From Membranipora membranacea (taxonomy: Eukaryota; Bryozoa; Gymnolaemata; Cheilostomatida; Membraniporidae), in the NCBI GenBank assembly GCA_914767715.1, contig OU612068.1, positions 22,258,001-22,322,000 of the forward strand: 64,000 nucleotides of DNA, written 5' to 3'. The notes under the pieces were generated by a model that was not told where the DNA came from, ran no database searches, and saw only the letters and a list, made by a program, of their open reading frames with translations. Shown piece after piece: positions 33,693 to 47,279 of this stretch. How positions within the stretch are numbered: the first letter of the stretch is position 1; every line of letters begins with the position of its first letter. Both the position numbers and the translations under genes were made by a program.

Positions 33693-36409
33693 TCACAAAT
33701 CGTCCACACTTACGTTCTGTGATCTTGTTTTCTCTGATTTATGATCTTTAAAATTGTCTCCACTTGATTCTTCATTGCGAGTGCTAACTTTATCGGATTG
33801 GAATAAGCTGGATATAGTTTCTGACAATGCTGTCACAATACCAGCCATCCAAACAAGACCCATTATAGCCCAGATATTTACAAAGACTCGATACATGACA
33901 GAGCCTGCAGAATTTCTATCCAATCCATCTGCTGATCCTGGAAGAAAAAGAAAATTAAATTAAGCAAAATAATTCAAGCCATATTCTGTAGTCAATCAGT
34001 TATGTCCCTTGCGCAGGGTTTTATAGAAGTATTCTTCGTTCAATCATTAGTAATATGCCTTTCTTGTGCAAGATTTTGCAGAAGAATTCTACTGTCAATA
34101 ACATATATGCCTCTCTTGTGCTGGATACCGAAGAAGTTGGAAAATGCATTATTTGCAATGCCAAACCTGGAACAAAATCACCGAGTCCAATTGTTGTAAG
34201 CGTAATGAATGTGTAATATAAGGCATCGGCGAAACTCCATTTTTCCATCATAGAGAACATTATGGAGGCCATCAGCATGAACATTGTGAAACCTGAAATA
34301 TTACACAAGTTTTGTAAAACTATCTTGTGATCAGAGTAACATAATGCTTTCTCTTTGATTGAATAATCTAGATAATCGTATTCAAAGTAATTGAATTTTA
34401 CATGTCGGAGTTAGGAAGCAAAGGTCACAAGCAAGGTCCTATGGAATAACATTCAAACCCGAAGCTGCTCCCTCTGTGCCTGAAATTTCTAGTAATTCAG
34501 CACCTTATGTTGTGGTAGAAGACAATTTATTAGGTGTAATAAAACCCTTGAGGAGATGTTTAAAATACGTCCTAAGCTGTTGCTCACCCATTATGAAGAC
34601 AATGAGTAGTGAAATGGCTGATCTCCACTTCGGACTCTGGATTTTGCTCACAGCTCTGCTAGTTATTGCGTTACATCCTGCGCAGAATCTGATCCCCAGT
34701 TGCCCGGACACAATAATGAATAACGGTATACCAATGATAGCAAAGAAGACAGTAAAAACTCTAGCTCCCGGAGTGGATGGGACAACATTTCCGTAGCCTG
34801 AAAATGGGAAACAAAATTAAAAAATATTCTGACAAACCAAATCGATTTACCTATGAGGCCATGAAAAGCATATAGTTTGTATAGAGCGGTCTCAGTTTAC
34901 AGAAGATATCACTGGTATTTACATGGAAATTGAAAAGAGAAATTGTATAAATTTGGCTTCAAATTTCAAAAATTAAAAAGTAATCACAGCTTTCAAACGA
35001 CACAACACCACTAGCATCAATTGCAGACAGGTTTGTTTGATCTAGCTCTATGTAAAAGTGATAGCCTCTGAATATGGATGTTGAGTAGGAAATATAAATT
35101 TAAAAAAGCGATCAATGATAAAATTAATTAAATATGGGTTCTATGGCCTGCGTTGCAAAAGAATGATCACCATACCTATAATTTTACCTACAGTGGTTAT
35201 ATTGTTATTGACTGTCACTGGCAGGCTTTCAAATAGTTGTTACAGTTTATCGGCTGTCACTGACAGGTTTTTACCTATGGTGGTTACAATTGTTGTGCAG
35301 AAGAACATAGAACTGACGAAATCCCAGCTGTTATCTCGAGTCTCTGTCTCGTTACTCATAGTGAACCCAGCGTCATAAGCTTCTATAACATCCTGTATAA
35401 ATAACTCTAACTCAGCAGGGCTCACACAGCTGTTGTTGCCTAAAATCATATAACATCATACTAAACTAAAATGTGTTTAATATAGCATTAAATAATAAAT
35501 TACAATACAAACTCTTCTGCCAGAGAGGTGGTGGCTGCTCTGTGGTGTCGGTGCAAACCATCAATCATGCAGTGACCAAACTAGTCGCAGACTATCCGAC
35601 CATACCGCTGCACATCCTTGCTGTTTCATTTTTATCCTCCATTTTATTTTTATGTACTGACGCAGAGAGCGATTAACAAATCATGGCCAATCATATAATA
35701 TGATATAATACAAACCTATGAAGTTTTAACATGGAACAATACTATATATTTCACTGCAATACAGCATAATACATAAAACATGCACACAATACCAGTTTAA
35801 CGTTAAAAAAAATATTGTGGGTAACTCTCAACATGCTCTACCTACAGACAATTTCCAACATCATTCTATAATGTAAGGTAAAATTAATAGTCTTTACATA
35901 TACATTAAATTGAATATTCTGACTCTGAATTCAACTTTTGCACAGCATATGATCTTTTCGCCCATTGGCAAGTTATCGGAGAAGTTAAACTACTACTAAA
36001 TCATTTATTAAACTGTTCATGTGCTTGGAACATTTGCCTTTTATTACATTATGACCAGATAACGATACCCGCCACATACCAAAATGACTGTTTTTGTGAG
36101 GCACTCTGGGTATACAATAGCCTGAGCCCCCCAGACTTTTGCCCCCCCCGGCCGACGACCCCCGCTTGGGTAAACAAGTAACAGCCAAACGAATTACTCA
36201 CCAAGAAAAGAGGTAAGTTTTGCCACTGAGCTGTTAAAATCCGTATGCTCTTGCGGTGCCTCCATAAAATGATATGCTAAGCCTCCTAAGATAATAACAG
36301 AGAGATATATTATCATCAGTATGCCTACAACTTTTTTACTGAATATCCCTTCATCATTCCTGTTCTGTTCTGTCGCCTTGTCAGCACCATTCTCCTCCTT
36401 AGTTGACAT
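33693..36409 (-). CDS. Two-pore-domain potassium channel A (K2P/KCNK-like)
   Basis: Five minus-strand coding exons, 36409-36202, 35439-35275, 34797-34588, 34292-34167 and 33937-33693, give 317 residues; all introns are phase 1. The layout is cytoplasmic N-terminus, TM1 (VVGILMIIYLSVIILGGLAYHF), extracellular cap with N-glycosylation sites (NSS, NNS, NET) and a Cys, pore 1 (TTIVTTIGYGN), TM2, TM3, pore 2 ([10 protein letters not shown]), TM4, and a short polar tail. Two pore loops per subunit define K2P background K+ channels, which work as dimers in the plasma membrane. Intron 2 splits the first Gly codon of GYG, a position known to be conserved in K2P genes. The start at 36409 follows an apparent 5' UTR acceptor (TTTGCAG). 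Which K2P subfamily it belongs to is not resolved. Confidence 0.9.
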
Positions 36410-39400
36410 TGTGCTCAGCTGAAGCTTGAAGGTCTGCAAAAAGCTCCTGTGTCATAGAATTCCAACAGGTAGTTGTCAGTTGTCATCCATATCACTCAGC
36501 ATGATTTAATTGGCATATTTATTGACTTCCTGATGATCTGCCAGTGAGCAGCTGACTGAGCTGGCAGCACTGATCAGTATGTATTGTTACTTTTCCAATA
36601 CTTATCAGGACATATTGTCAGGTTTCAAACTTGATCAATACAATCTGAGGACACAACTGCATTGAATATGATACGTTTATGAAGATCAATGGGCAGACAA
36701 CTATCACTTTTACCTGACTGATGTGATGTAGCCACGACAGCTGCTTCCGCAAAACCATTGACAAATAATTCACAATTATGACTCAAATCAAAATGAATAT
36801 CTTGTGTTTATTTCTGAAGGCAGGATATTGATATGATCTGTCGGAAACAATCTTCCAGCACTGAGAACAATCCCTAATCAAGACACACCCCTTACACAGA
36901 GATCGGACACTATTAACCATCAGAAGTCAAACTCTATTGTTGATCCATATCCATGAATCTGGATAAAAAGGCACCTTGCCAAGAAACTCATGAAAGTTGG
37001 CTTAGTAACTCACTCAGTTGTGTCAAAACCTGGCAAATCACCTTTGGCAGTGAAACATTCTAATGTTTGTTTGAGTAATAAACAGTTTCACAGACGCTGG
37101 AAACAATTAATTTGGAAGCGCCGCACCGTAAAGAATGCAAGGCTATGGTACTTACAAAATCATTCATAAATTTACCTAGACATATGGTGTGTTCTATAAT
37201 GAAAGTAACCTTAACATAACAATATGATATCTTATGCAATTTGCAACAGTTTTTGATGTTCTGGCCATAAACTTTGTAACTACGGTAAAAGGGAATATGC
37301 CCCAAAACTCACCAAAAAAAACTCAAGAATATCAAAAGTATTTAAAAGCAGCCAAGCAAGCTATATTTTAATACCTTAAGATTTATACTATGGTTCCAGA
37401 TGTCACGTTGATTTTAGAAGCTATCAAATTATGGAATATCATTCTTGTTGGTTAGCATTAATTCATTCTCTTTGGGGCAGGAGGGCAGCAGGCGGAGATG
37501 AATGAATAGCATCAAAGATTGAGAGGTGGCAGCAGCAGATCAGAGCATTCAATCAGATCGGGAGCGGACAACTCATTTGATATCCTCAATTGAGGCATCA
37601 TAAAATTAATAGTGATAGAGGCAGCGACTGTCTTCCGATGCCATAGCAAGTATCACTGTTGAAGACCAATGGATGCCAGTGAGAACTGAATGGCCAGTCC
37701 TTATTCATTGTGAAGACCAGATAAAATATAATGCACCCGTTTGAATTTTCTGTTTTTGATTCTGCAGCATTATCACTGACTCAGTGCAGTTACATCATTG
37801 CATACTCTCACGATTCCTATCTTTTATTGAAAGCATACAAAAAACAATAAATATCAATCACAACAGCTACTGCTACGCAAGCAACAGCAAAGTAGCTGGC
37901 AGTTTTGATTATTTCACAACTATTTAAGTCGTAGTGAATTCCCAATGCAATAGTGGTAAGAGCCACAGTGGCTTTTACCATATATATGACAGCCAGGTGA
38001 CAAAAAGTGATTGTCTCATTTGAAGCTATTTATTTGTTTTAAATATGAAGAAAAGTATAAAATATTGATGTTCAATTTACAGTTCACAGTATTGATTGAC
38101 GTACAATTAGTGTCGGGGTCATTTTAAGAGTACATAGTGATGCCCAGGCCAGATGGCCTCTGCAAGAGTTTGTTGAGCTCAAACTACTTGCTTATTCACC
38201 TTCATTTTTTGTGCGATTATTTGTATCATCATATAGAAAATTATCATATCGGCATCTACGACAACTGCCTTTTAGTAATATTTCGAAGAGATCCAATCAC
38301 GGTGCTTTGTAGGATGAAACAAACAGGACCATGAAGGTCAAAATCAACTGTATGTAGAAGAATCTCATTCTAGAACCAAGAATAAAAACTCGCAGTAATA
38401 TCAAACGAAAAATTTAAATAGATTGTTAACAATTTAATTCAGCAGATCATCAGCTGTAACATTTGACTTGTGAAAAAAACAACCAGCTCAATCAAATGCA
38501 TCAGCACAGGGGTGAACTTCCTTTTAACGACTGATATTCATAACATTTCAGTTACTCTTACAGGAATGGCCAAAAAAATGCGGTGGGAAACATGAAACTC
38601 ATAGTCTGAAGTCGTCCGCAGTTTCTCCCGCAATTGTTCAACTATGTTAATTGACCTATTACCTGACTATCTAGCTAGCTAAAAATACATGCCCTTGAAA
38701 TACAAATTCCCTGATATACAACAGTAATCTCCTATAGTCTTTATTTGTCTAAAGTCATCATCTATTTAAGTATATATTTATTTATGTGTATTATATTATA
38801 TAAGGTTCAATTAATTTTATAACAACCTTGGTAAAACGCTTCCCGTAATCAAATCTAGTTCAGTAAAATGAAAGCTAATAGCACATCTAAAAACCTGAGT
38901 ATAGTCAGTTAGCTGCTGAGAAATTCGCAAGTCTTAATTTATACATATCATGAGACTGAATTCCATCATACTCACTTGCTATCTTTCTTAGGTGGTTAAC
39001 TCCTTCTGTAAGTTTGCCAGTTTTTCTAGTCTTAATGTCCAATGCCTCCCTTTTATATATTAACAACAGTATGCAGCTACCAACACAACCATATTTGGCT
39101 ATCAATGTTGTTCAACTTCGATTTTATGTTTTTGTGGGAAGTTTGATTGCCAAGTAAATGAGAGTAATTACGTATTTTAACAGTTCATTTCTCACTGCTC
39201 TATCAGAGTTCTGACTGAAAGCCAACCCCGGGAATGTAATCAGTTCAGGATGTGAAAATATTTATACCGTGAAAAATGTGTCACTATGTCACTTGCTCCA
39301 TTTACCCTAACCTCACTAGGATATATGTCATCTCAGATGTAGTTGACATGATATTTCTGACACGGGCTGATCGAGGCTTTATTATGAAACATATGCTTCT

Positions 39401-39529
39401 GGCCAAAAATTTTCAGACACTAGAGTTCTTTGGCCCCTGACTTTTATGTAAGAACTTTCGTATGAGATTATGTAATCGTCTGTTTATCTATGGATGGGAG
39501 TCTTTGTTTTTCCTCTGACAGTTCGGGAT
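36410..39529. other. Intergenic, upstream of K2P gene A
   Basis: AT-rich non-coding sequence. It probably holds the promoter and 5' UTR exon of K2P gene A near its 3' end on this strand. No coding frame with recognisable motifs was found, and repeats were limited to short AT runs. Confidence 0.4.
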
Positions 39530-40877
39530 AAACATGTCCATGGCCGCGATGATTTTATCACGGATGTGTGTTCACAGGTGATGGATAGTATGCACACTCC
39601 AGTCGGTCTAGTCGAGGTTTCAGATAGCTAGTCAGCCTTGTTATATAAACAGACTGGACGACTGATTTGTTTCCGGTAGTTTGGTGACACCGCTAGTTCC
39701 ATAAATTCTATGGAATGATCGCCAATGCCATGAATTACCTCAACTCTGTTTTCTTGATCCGAGATATTTGTTGTAACCAATTCTAGAGTTTAGAGTGTTG
39801 TGCTGGCGAGTTGGCTGTATGACACATTGGGTTAAGCCGTCTATGACTTCTCTAAGCTCATTGTGGAGGGCAGGGTAAGGAGTTCCTGGTTTGAGAGGTA
39901 CATCTCTCCAGTCAAAACCTGGAAAGTTGAAGTCCCCGCCTAATGCATGGTTTTCCACTTTCGTTGTCAGTTGCTTGAGCTATTTTCAAAGGTGAGCGGA
40001 GAATGTTTTTTCCGATATGTTATGCCGGTAACATGAGCATATTCTTGTGTCACCCAGAATATTTTCACCCATAGAATTTCAGCTTCTGATTGGTTATTGA
40101 CTTATGTGCTTGTGATAGCAGAGTTTACCGCTATGAGCACTCCACCATGTGAGCCTGTTACCTGTCCCTCCTGTAGATGGTGTAGGATTCACTCTCCAAC
40201 TCTGCGTTAGGGATGGTACTGTCAAGCCAGGTCTCAGTGGCTATTATTACATCAGGCTTGGTAGTGTGCAGCATATTCATCCGAGCAACCTTCTGTCCGC
40301 TCAGTGACTGGCAATTTACGTTGATAATACGTAAAGGTATTCTGTGTTTGGCTGTTGTTGGTTTGAATCTCTTAGGTGATGATCCATGTAGCTGAAGCTT
40401 GTTTTCCTCTAAGGATTCAATACTCATACTGAACTCAGTAGATGTGTTACATGATAGCGAGGGTGTATATTCAACAAGCAAGGATGGTGAGGCCGTTGTG
40501 TGGCTCTCATTTTTACAGTTGTAGCAGTTCCAAAACACACTCGAGTTATCTTGCTTTGAATAGTAGTCATCTGGATCCGCTGGTATACCTTGACATGAGA
40601 TATGAAACCACTCCACACATGCGTCACATCTGACACTCTTACTCTCCCAGTAAACAGGGTGTTTACATACACTGCAGAGATAAAGTTGAGTTAAAAGTAT
40701 CTGATGATGTTGTCGTGGTTTGTTACATGAAGGCTGCCATCTCGGATTTTGGTGAGAACACTGGTTTGATGTTGATATCTCTGTTGTCTGGTAGTTGTTG
40801 GTCATTATTGTTAAGGTAAGACTGTTGAGGTGATTTATGAGAATGTATAATGAAGTAGCCCTTCTGTTAAATCTCAA
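39530..40877 (-). pseudogene. CR1-like retrotransposon relic between the K2P genes
   Basis: A minus-strand frame of 239 codons (40877-40158) encodes a PHD-type finger (CSVCKHP...C..C..WFH..C...FWNCYNC) and the start of an APE endonuclease (INVNCQS, ATETW). Past 40158 the similarity continues through frame breaks: GDFNFPGFDWRDV near 39940-39900, and linker sequence to about 39530. It is clearly related to the copy at 16485-18333 but diverged, and it keeps the FDW motif that the other copy lost. The reverse transcriptase is again missing. A dead fragment. Confidence 0.8.
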
Positions 40878-41813
40878 AATTTTGGGTTAAAAGTTGGTTG
40901 AAATGTTAAGAGCAGATTTTTAACAATTTATAGCAATTTTTAAGAGCAGATTTATAACCGGCTAGCTGCCATTAAGATCAAGGTCAGTTAGAAACAGAAG
41001 GAGAAGGTTGAGCTAAACTCATCTGTCACAAGACTACAACCATAACTGAAACGCAATTACTTTTTTCGATTTTGCTGCTGAATGGAAAACTGGCTTCATA
41101 TTTTCCTAACAATCTTATTCTTTTATTGCACCTTTATAGATTGGTATCACATACCTATTAGATTAACATCTAACCATTAGTTTGAGTGTTTCTTTATGAA
41201 CCACCTACACAACTACATGAACATTGCCGCCTCCGCAGTTTCAAACAGCATGAAACTTGCCTCAGCCCTCAGCCTATAATTTTTTGGTCACCCATTTATT
41301 TTAAACCAAAGCATAACAGAGGTAATAAATACACAATCATGTCTTGCTATTATAATTAGAAAAATGAGCGAATGGACGTTAGCCCAACACTTAATAATTA
41401 ATTATTGTCCCCACATGTAAAAAGGACAGATAACTTATCTGACAAAAACATGGAGGATATCATTGAGCCAGGGAGTTTGGGACAATAGTTTCCAAACTCC
41501 CTGATTGAGATTAGTTAGCTCACTATTGTTACAGGACTCCCTGTTGATATTATGCTGATATGCAACCAAATAGCATAATTTAACTCGAGATTCCTAAAAC
41601 ATTCTGTAAAAAGTTAAAAAATATAGAACATGAGTATGTTTTTTTAACACAATACGATGAAATGGCATTCGAGCGAAAAAAAGAGAATAACTATTGCTAT
41701 GGCTTGTACAGTTTTACTTGATACGATAGAAGAAAAGTGGAGAAATTTTGGATATTGTCTATATCAAATGAAACAGGAACATCGACCAAATTTTTGGGAT
41801 AATATCCTCAATG
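40878..41813. other. Intergenic, downstream of K2P gene B
   Basis: No gene recognised. A small hairpin (CAGGGAGTTTGG and its inverse) lies at about 41471-41505, followed by a partial GGACTCCCTG repeat. Confidence 0.4.
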
Positions 41814-44800
41814 TCAAAGATTTGTACTTTCTTTAGGTTCGTTCTGATAGGCCGCCTCTTCAGACTTCATCTTAACAGGAGTACTGTCGCTACTACCATC
41901 AGGTTCATAGTCGGGTTTTGTTTTTCTCGAATTGACAAAGTTTTCCAGCGCATCAGAGATGGCAGATATTGTTGACGCCATCCACACCAGCCCAAATATT
42001 ATCCATATTGAGACAAACAAGCGGTAGAATATCGCTCCGGCACTTCTCTGCTCCAGTCCATTGGCAAAACCTGAAATCATGTAATATGGGAACATTTGTT
42101 TGAGGAAAGAATATTTGAACTGACATGAGTTGAATTCTGTTAATATCTCTGATCAATATTGACCCAAGAATTTGATGAAATAAGAAATCAGGGTCACATG
42201 CGGCTCTTTTGATGAGTTTTGGTTGATATTTCTGGTCAACAAGTCAACATGAAATGCTTATCTAGTTTTATCGCATCGACTGTTGCTGTTGCACTTCCCT
42301 GTGGGACTCAAAATAAAGGTTTTGTGTACGAGGGTGAAGTTCACACAAACTGGTATAGTGCCAGGTCAAAACACCACAATACTGACCTGGTACATAATCT
42401 CCTAATCCTATTGTTGTGAGTGTGATGAATGTGTAATATAAAGAGTCAGCATACGTCCACTCCTCAGATACAAAGAATATCACGGCAGCGATCAGCATAA
42501 ACAAAGTGAAACCTAAAAATTAGAAATTGTTTAGTTTGGGATTGTACGTATTACCTAAAACAAGGAGTAACTGTTACACCATGACTAACGGATATTTAGT
42601 GGTGTACTATGTTATCCTGATAATATTAAGGGATGACAGATAAAGCCCACCAATAAGTGGTCTAAACTAATATTATATCAATCGATACAAATCTAAATAA
42701 GAGTTATCGGCTCATACATCACAACTTATTTTAAGGCATTGTTCTCAGCTTTGTGACGCAGCTACTTTTTTTCTTTTGTAGCCGTGTGACAATACTACAT
42801 TGTACAATTGATAATATGATGTTGGGTTAAGCTACGGTTAGCCTCACGTCATCAATATGTACTTACACTTTTTTCCACACACACACCTACCTATTGAGAA
42901 TATTATGAGCAGGGATAGGGTTGACTTCCACTGTTCTGTTTTCACTTTTCTAAGCATTTTGGCGGTCAACTTGTTGCATGCTCTGCTGAATCGCATACCT
43001 AATTGCCCTGAGACAATGACGAACAAAGGAATACCAAATAGGGCAAAGAACACTGTGAACACTCTGCCGCCAGGTCCAGATGGAGCTATATTACCATAAC
43101 CTGAAAAGAATTAAGAAATAAAAATAAACACCATCTAATGGAGCTGAGGTTTTGTGAAGGCCCATGTCCCATAAAAGCAATTAAAGAAAAATCAATGATT
43201 GAAATAGACTTTCTTCATCTTTGATAAATGTCTTCAGAACTCTTACACTTAACTTCAGCAACACTTCAATATGAAATGGTCATTGATTCTTAACAATCAG
43301 GCCAATAAAGTCAGCTGCCATAGATTGAATACAAAAATTCCATGTCCTATTTTCTAACATTGAGGCTGGGTGACAGGCGTTGCCAACAACAACACTGGCA
43401 GTCTTACTAAATAAGACCGCGCTAGAGCTAGGTCAAAGCCAAATCATGCCAAATGGTTAACGAGTTATAAGGCATGACAACTCCTAATCTACTCTGGGTG
43501 CAGTCTGTGTAGCTGTAATTATGCTCAGAATCGTAGTTTGCAGTTATCCAGATGACCGTTTAACACAGATAGAACCCTAATCTTCTTCATTAAGTAATTA
43601 TAACAATCATCCAGATGGGCATATAACACAGATCGAACTTGCATCCAAACCTACTAAAATAATTACTTGGTTATCGAGATGTGAAACGATAATTGAAAGG
43701 GAGAACATCCTAGCTTCATTAACAGTTACACAAAGCATCCACAGTAAATTGGCTTATCTTTGCTATGGTGTAAGGTGATACTTTATCTAGCTGAAAGCTT
43801 GCTACAGGAGTCTATGCTATGAAAAGTGAAAAATGGATGTGATGGTTTTACTGGAAATCCCGACAAGTGCTAAAAGATATAGCAATCTCTGTCCCAGATT
43901 TACTTGCTTTATTAACCTAAGCCATCTTTTGTCTTAATAATACAAAAAGTGGCCGCATGACAAGGCTAGCAGATTACAGCTAGAGCATGCCTGTTCAAGT
44001 GCTCAAACTTCCCCCTAGTTGCTGGCAGTGGCTTTCCGTTCTTAACCATGTTCTCTCCATGGTTGATAAGGGAACGCCACTACCAGAAACGAGGGCTCAG
44101 TCTGAGCACACAAAATAGCCTCCGAGAAGTTCATAAAACAATCCCTTTTTTTCTCACCTATAGTTGAGACAATTGTAGTGCAAAAGAATATGGAGCTGGC
44201 AATGTCCCAGCTAGTGTCATGTGAATCGGTGTCATTACTGATCGTAATGCCTGCATCATACGCCTCGATTACATCCTGAACAAAGACCATCAGATCTTCT
44301 GGGCTCACGCAGGTGTTGTTCTCTGTAATCACAAGCGAGTAAGGAGATAACAGGATATAAGGTTGTGAGCTTTCAATCTTGAGTTTTCTCTGACGGATGG
44401 AGAATTCAGCGTAAATTTTCTACATTAGGCTACATCAACCTGATTGGGCAGATACTTCACCCCTTCAATATTACAAAACTACCCAATATGGACAAAGGAG
44501 TAACAGGGCTTTATATGAACAGCTTAGTGATGACAACTAATGATGGTAAGGGTTTGAGTTGGCACTGACTGGCCTTGAAATTATTGAGAAGAGTCAAAGA
44601 CTTAGTAACCTAGGAGCTTTCCAACAGCATATGATATGTGTATAAAAAAGAATGGGTCAAAAGTCTTCAGGCTAATGATTTACTAAAAACTTACCAAGGA
44701 AGCTGACCAATTTAGCTACCGAGTCGTTGACAGCTGTTGTCTCTTGAGGTGTCTCGATGAAGTGGTATATCACTCCACCTAAGCAGATGTACACCCAGTA

Positions 44801-44938
44801 ACTCAGGCATAGTAACGCAACAACTTTTCCGCTGAACAGCCCTGTGTTATCTTCTGTCTTATCCTCGCAATTACTTTCAATAGACTTAGGCTTTTGTTCC
44901 TCGTTTGATGACATTTCTCCGCTCTCCTTTTTTAGCAT
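41814..44938 (-). CDS. Two-pore-domain potassium channel B (K2P/KCNK-like)
   Basis: Coding exons 44938-44695, 44322-44158, 43100-42891, 42512-42387 and 42070-41814 encode 333 residues. The internal exons have exactly the lengths of gene A (165, 210 and 126 bases) and the same phase-1 junctions. TM1, a glycosylated cap (NNTC, NDT), pore 1 ([11 protein letters not shown]), TM2, TM3, pore 2 ([10 protein letters not shown]) and TM4 are all present, so both selectivity filters are complete. The C-terminal tail is acidic and polar. The start at 44938 is a real ATG; a second ATG at 44914 aligns better with gene A and could be used instead. Gene A and gene B arose by tandem duplication and form heads-to-tails neighbours on the minus strand. 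Background K+ conductance at the plasma membrane is inferred from family. Confidence 0.9.
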
Positions 44939-45152
44939 CAGCTCAGAGCTCTCCTAGAAACAACAGTGACGAATGCACATGGGTAACAGTATAGTATAAA
45001 TTAGAGGTAAATAGTTTCTAATGAACTAATTGAACTAGACCATGATTGAATACAAATGTCACAAATACCGACCTGTAAGCGGATTGGTCACTTATAGTTT
45101 CATACTCAATAAGCAAATCTAGCTTTTGTGCTAATTGAATTGAGCTATTTGT

Positions 45153-45554
45153 TTGGTGTTTTTGTTCTTGTGCTCAAGTAGTTGTTGCACAAAGGAATTC
45201 CTTTATGTCAACACTGAGAGTTGTATTAAGAAATTGCTGACAATTAATAGTTGTGTAACAAAGGCAACAAATGGCTTCTATGGTCTAGATATGATACTCA
45301 ACAACATCAGGCAGTCATTGAGTTATCAGCGATTCCCGGTGGGGTTGGGGTGCAGTCATATTACCAAGTTGAATAATCAAAATCTATCGGATATCACCTT
45401 TCTCGACAGACTGCGAGAAAAACGCAAGACACTTTCAATTTCTTGTACTAATGGCGTTCTCACTCTCAACATGCTGCCAAAGAATATTGCTGCTTTTGCG
45501 GGTGACTATTCTGATGATAAAATTGCAAACGAAGATATATATGCTGATGACTAA
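45153..45554 (+). CDS. Uncertain 133-codon open frame
   Basis: Starts at ATG 45153 and ends TAA-side at 45554 with an acidic tail (DYSDDKIANEDIYADD). The composition is protein-like, with few low-complexity runs, but no domain was recognised and the N-terminus (FLFLCSSSCC) is only weakly signal-like. It lies about 215 bases upstream of K2P gene B on the opposite strand. It could be a single-exon gene, one exon of a larger gene, or chance. Confidence 0.25.
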   Translation: MVFLFLCSSSCCTKEFLYVNTESCIKKLLTINSCVTKATNGFYGLDMILNNIRQSLSYQRFPVGLGCSHITKLNNQNLSDITFLDRLREKRKTLSISCTNGVLTLNMLPKNIAAFAGDYSDDKIANEDIYADD

Positions 45555-46410
45555 TCCATAAATTCAATTAACTGCCTTTTGTCTAGTTAACTAGTTTTCT
45601 TTCCATTGCTGCTCATGTCTAAAATGAAATGTTATCATTATGAAACTTCTATTCCAAATATATGTGTAGGTATGTATATCGCTGATAGTTGATTATGATT
45701 TGTATATTGGGTAAACATATCAGCCATGTAATTTGATGAATGTCGTGTCAACCTTGGGTAATCATGTTGTCCTAAATCTGAGACAATCGGTATTTACTCA
45801 TTGAATTAATTTACACTGACATATATACGTACCTCCATTGTAACCTATTTAGTTTACAGCTGAAATGTTGACTGTTGATGTTCAATGACCCTGTTTGTCT
45901 TGTTGGGATGCTATAGTTAAATCTGAATGCAAGAGTCATGAGATTTTTCTGAGCAGAGGAGATGGTGCAGCTGAGGTGTAGCTGAGCAGAGGCTTTGGAG
46001 TGTGCCTGCTACCAATTTGGTAATTTTTCTATCTTTGTTCTCCTACCCAGATGTTGGTGTTCTTCTGGTGGTTCCTTTCGATGACCAAAGGTAGCCTGGC
46101 CAGAAGAGCTCCCATTTGCAGCTTAGGTGGAGCCCTCAAATTCAAAGAAGTCTTTTAGACCAAGTAACACAACACATGAAATTTACCATGCACATTTTCA
46201 AATTCCCAGAGGTCAAGGTTGCTATCTGTTGCTGATCTTCACGGTTGGCTGCATGTTAAGCGGGCTTCTGCACTATAATTATACCGTAATCCCTCACCTA
46301 TAGATCGCGGACTTATAAGTGAAGGCGGCTATAAGAGAGTAGCATATAGACTCGACTATCATTTGAAGCATTTTTATATTTAGATTGGACCAAAACCTAT
46401 CACAGTCACC

Positions 46411-46483
46411 GAAGCTGAATAGCTCAGTGGTAGAGCGTACGACTTGTAAACATGGAGTTGTGAGTTCGAAACACACTTTATAT
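46411..46483 (+). pseudogene. Degenerate tRNA-Thr(TGT)-like sequence
   Basis: An A-box (TAGCTCAGTGGTAGAGC) and a B-box (GAGTTCGAAAC) are correctly spaced, with an anticodon-loop-like CTTGTAA between them (TGT, threonine). The anticodon and acceptor stems do not pair well, so this is not a functional tRNA. It is either a tRNA pseudogene or the promoter head of a SINE. Confidence 0.6.
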
Positions 46484-47279
46484 TAAATACTCAAAATGGT
46501 GCAGTTAAGCATATCACACAATTATCCTAATAAGAGTGAAATGTGAAATGTGATATTGTAACAATCGAAGAGATTTCCTAGCGAAACATCACCATCTTTA
46601 TGAATATCCATTTACTGCAGGCTCATCTGTTCTATGAGATTTTATGAGAGTTTGTGTTGAGTTACATAACAGTTACAGTCACCGAATACCAAAGAATTAA
46701 TCGACAATAACCCATAGAGATCCACCACAGACCACAAAGTCGGGGCTTATGTCTGCCTGATTTCCAAGATGTTAATACTAATACCCCATAACCAACCAGC
46801 TGCAAACCTGGGGCGTGGTATTTTTCTTCACTAAATCTCATCAAAGCAAATGTGTGTCCACTTATCAAACTACTGACCTCATCATTCCCTGTGACATTTT
46901 TTAAACTGTACAGTCCAACTAAAATCGCCTGAATGCTTCAATATACCTATACAAAATTTGATGCACAAAAACTTATCCTCATAATCTCATAATCTCACTG
47001 CAACAATCATGTTAACACACATGCTGTGGAAAAAACACATGCCGCTGACAACCTTAAGGATATACTGGGCAACCCGTAAGGGAATAAGTGCACTGGTATG
47101 ACATTTAGTTCCAACTGTTCAGCCAGTGAAAGCGCAGCAAACACTATGTCCTTAGGGCCTAATACAAACAAATCGAGCAATATTTAACCAGTCTCACATT
47201 TCAAGAACCGACCATGATGAATAATGTATATATTGTTGTATCTTCTTCATCCTTGATATAATCTCTAGATAGTGGACAG

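Noticed and set aside
46290-46340. Possible transposon end (CCCTCACCTATAGATCGCGG)
   Set aside because: No matching inverted end or target duplication was found nearby.
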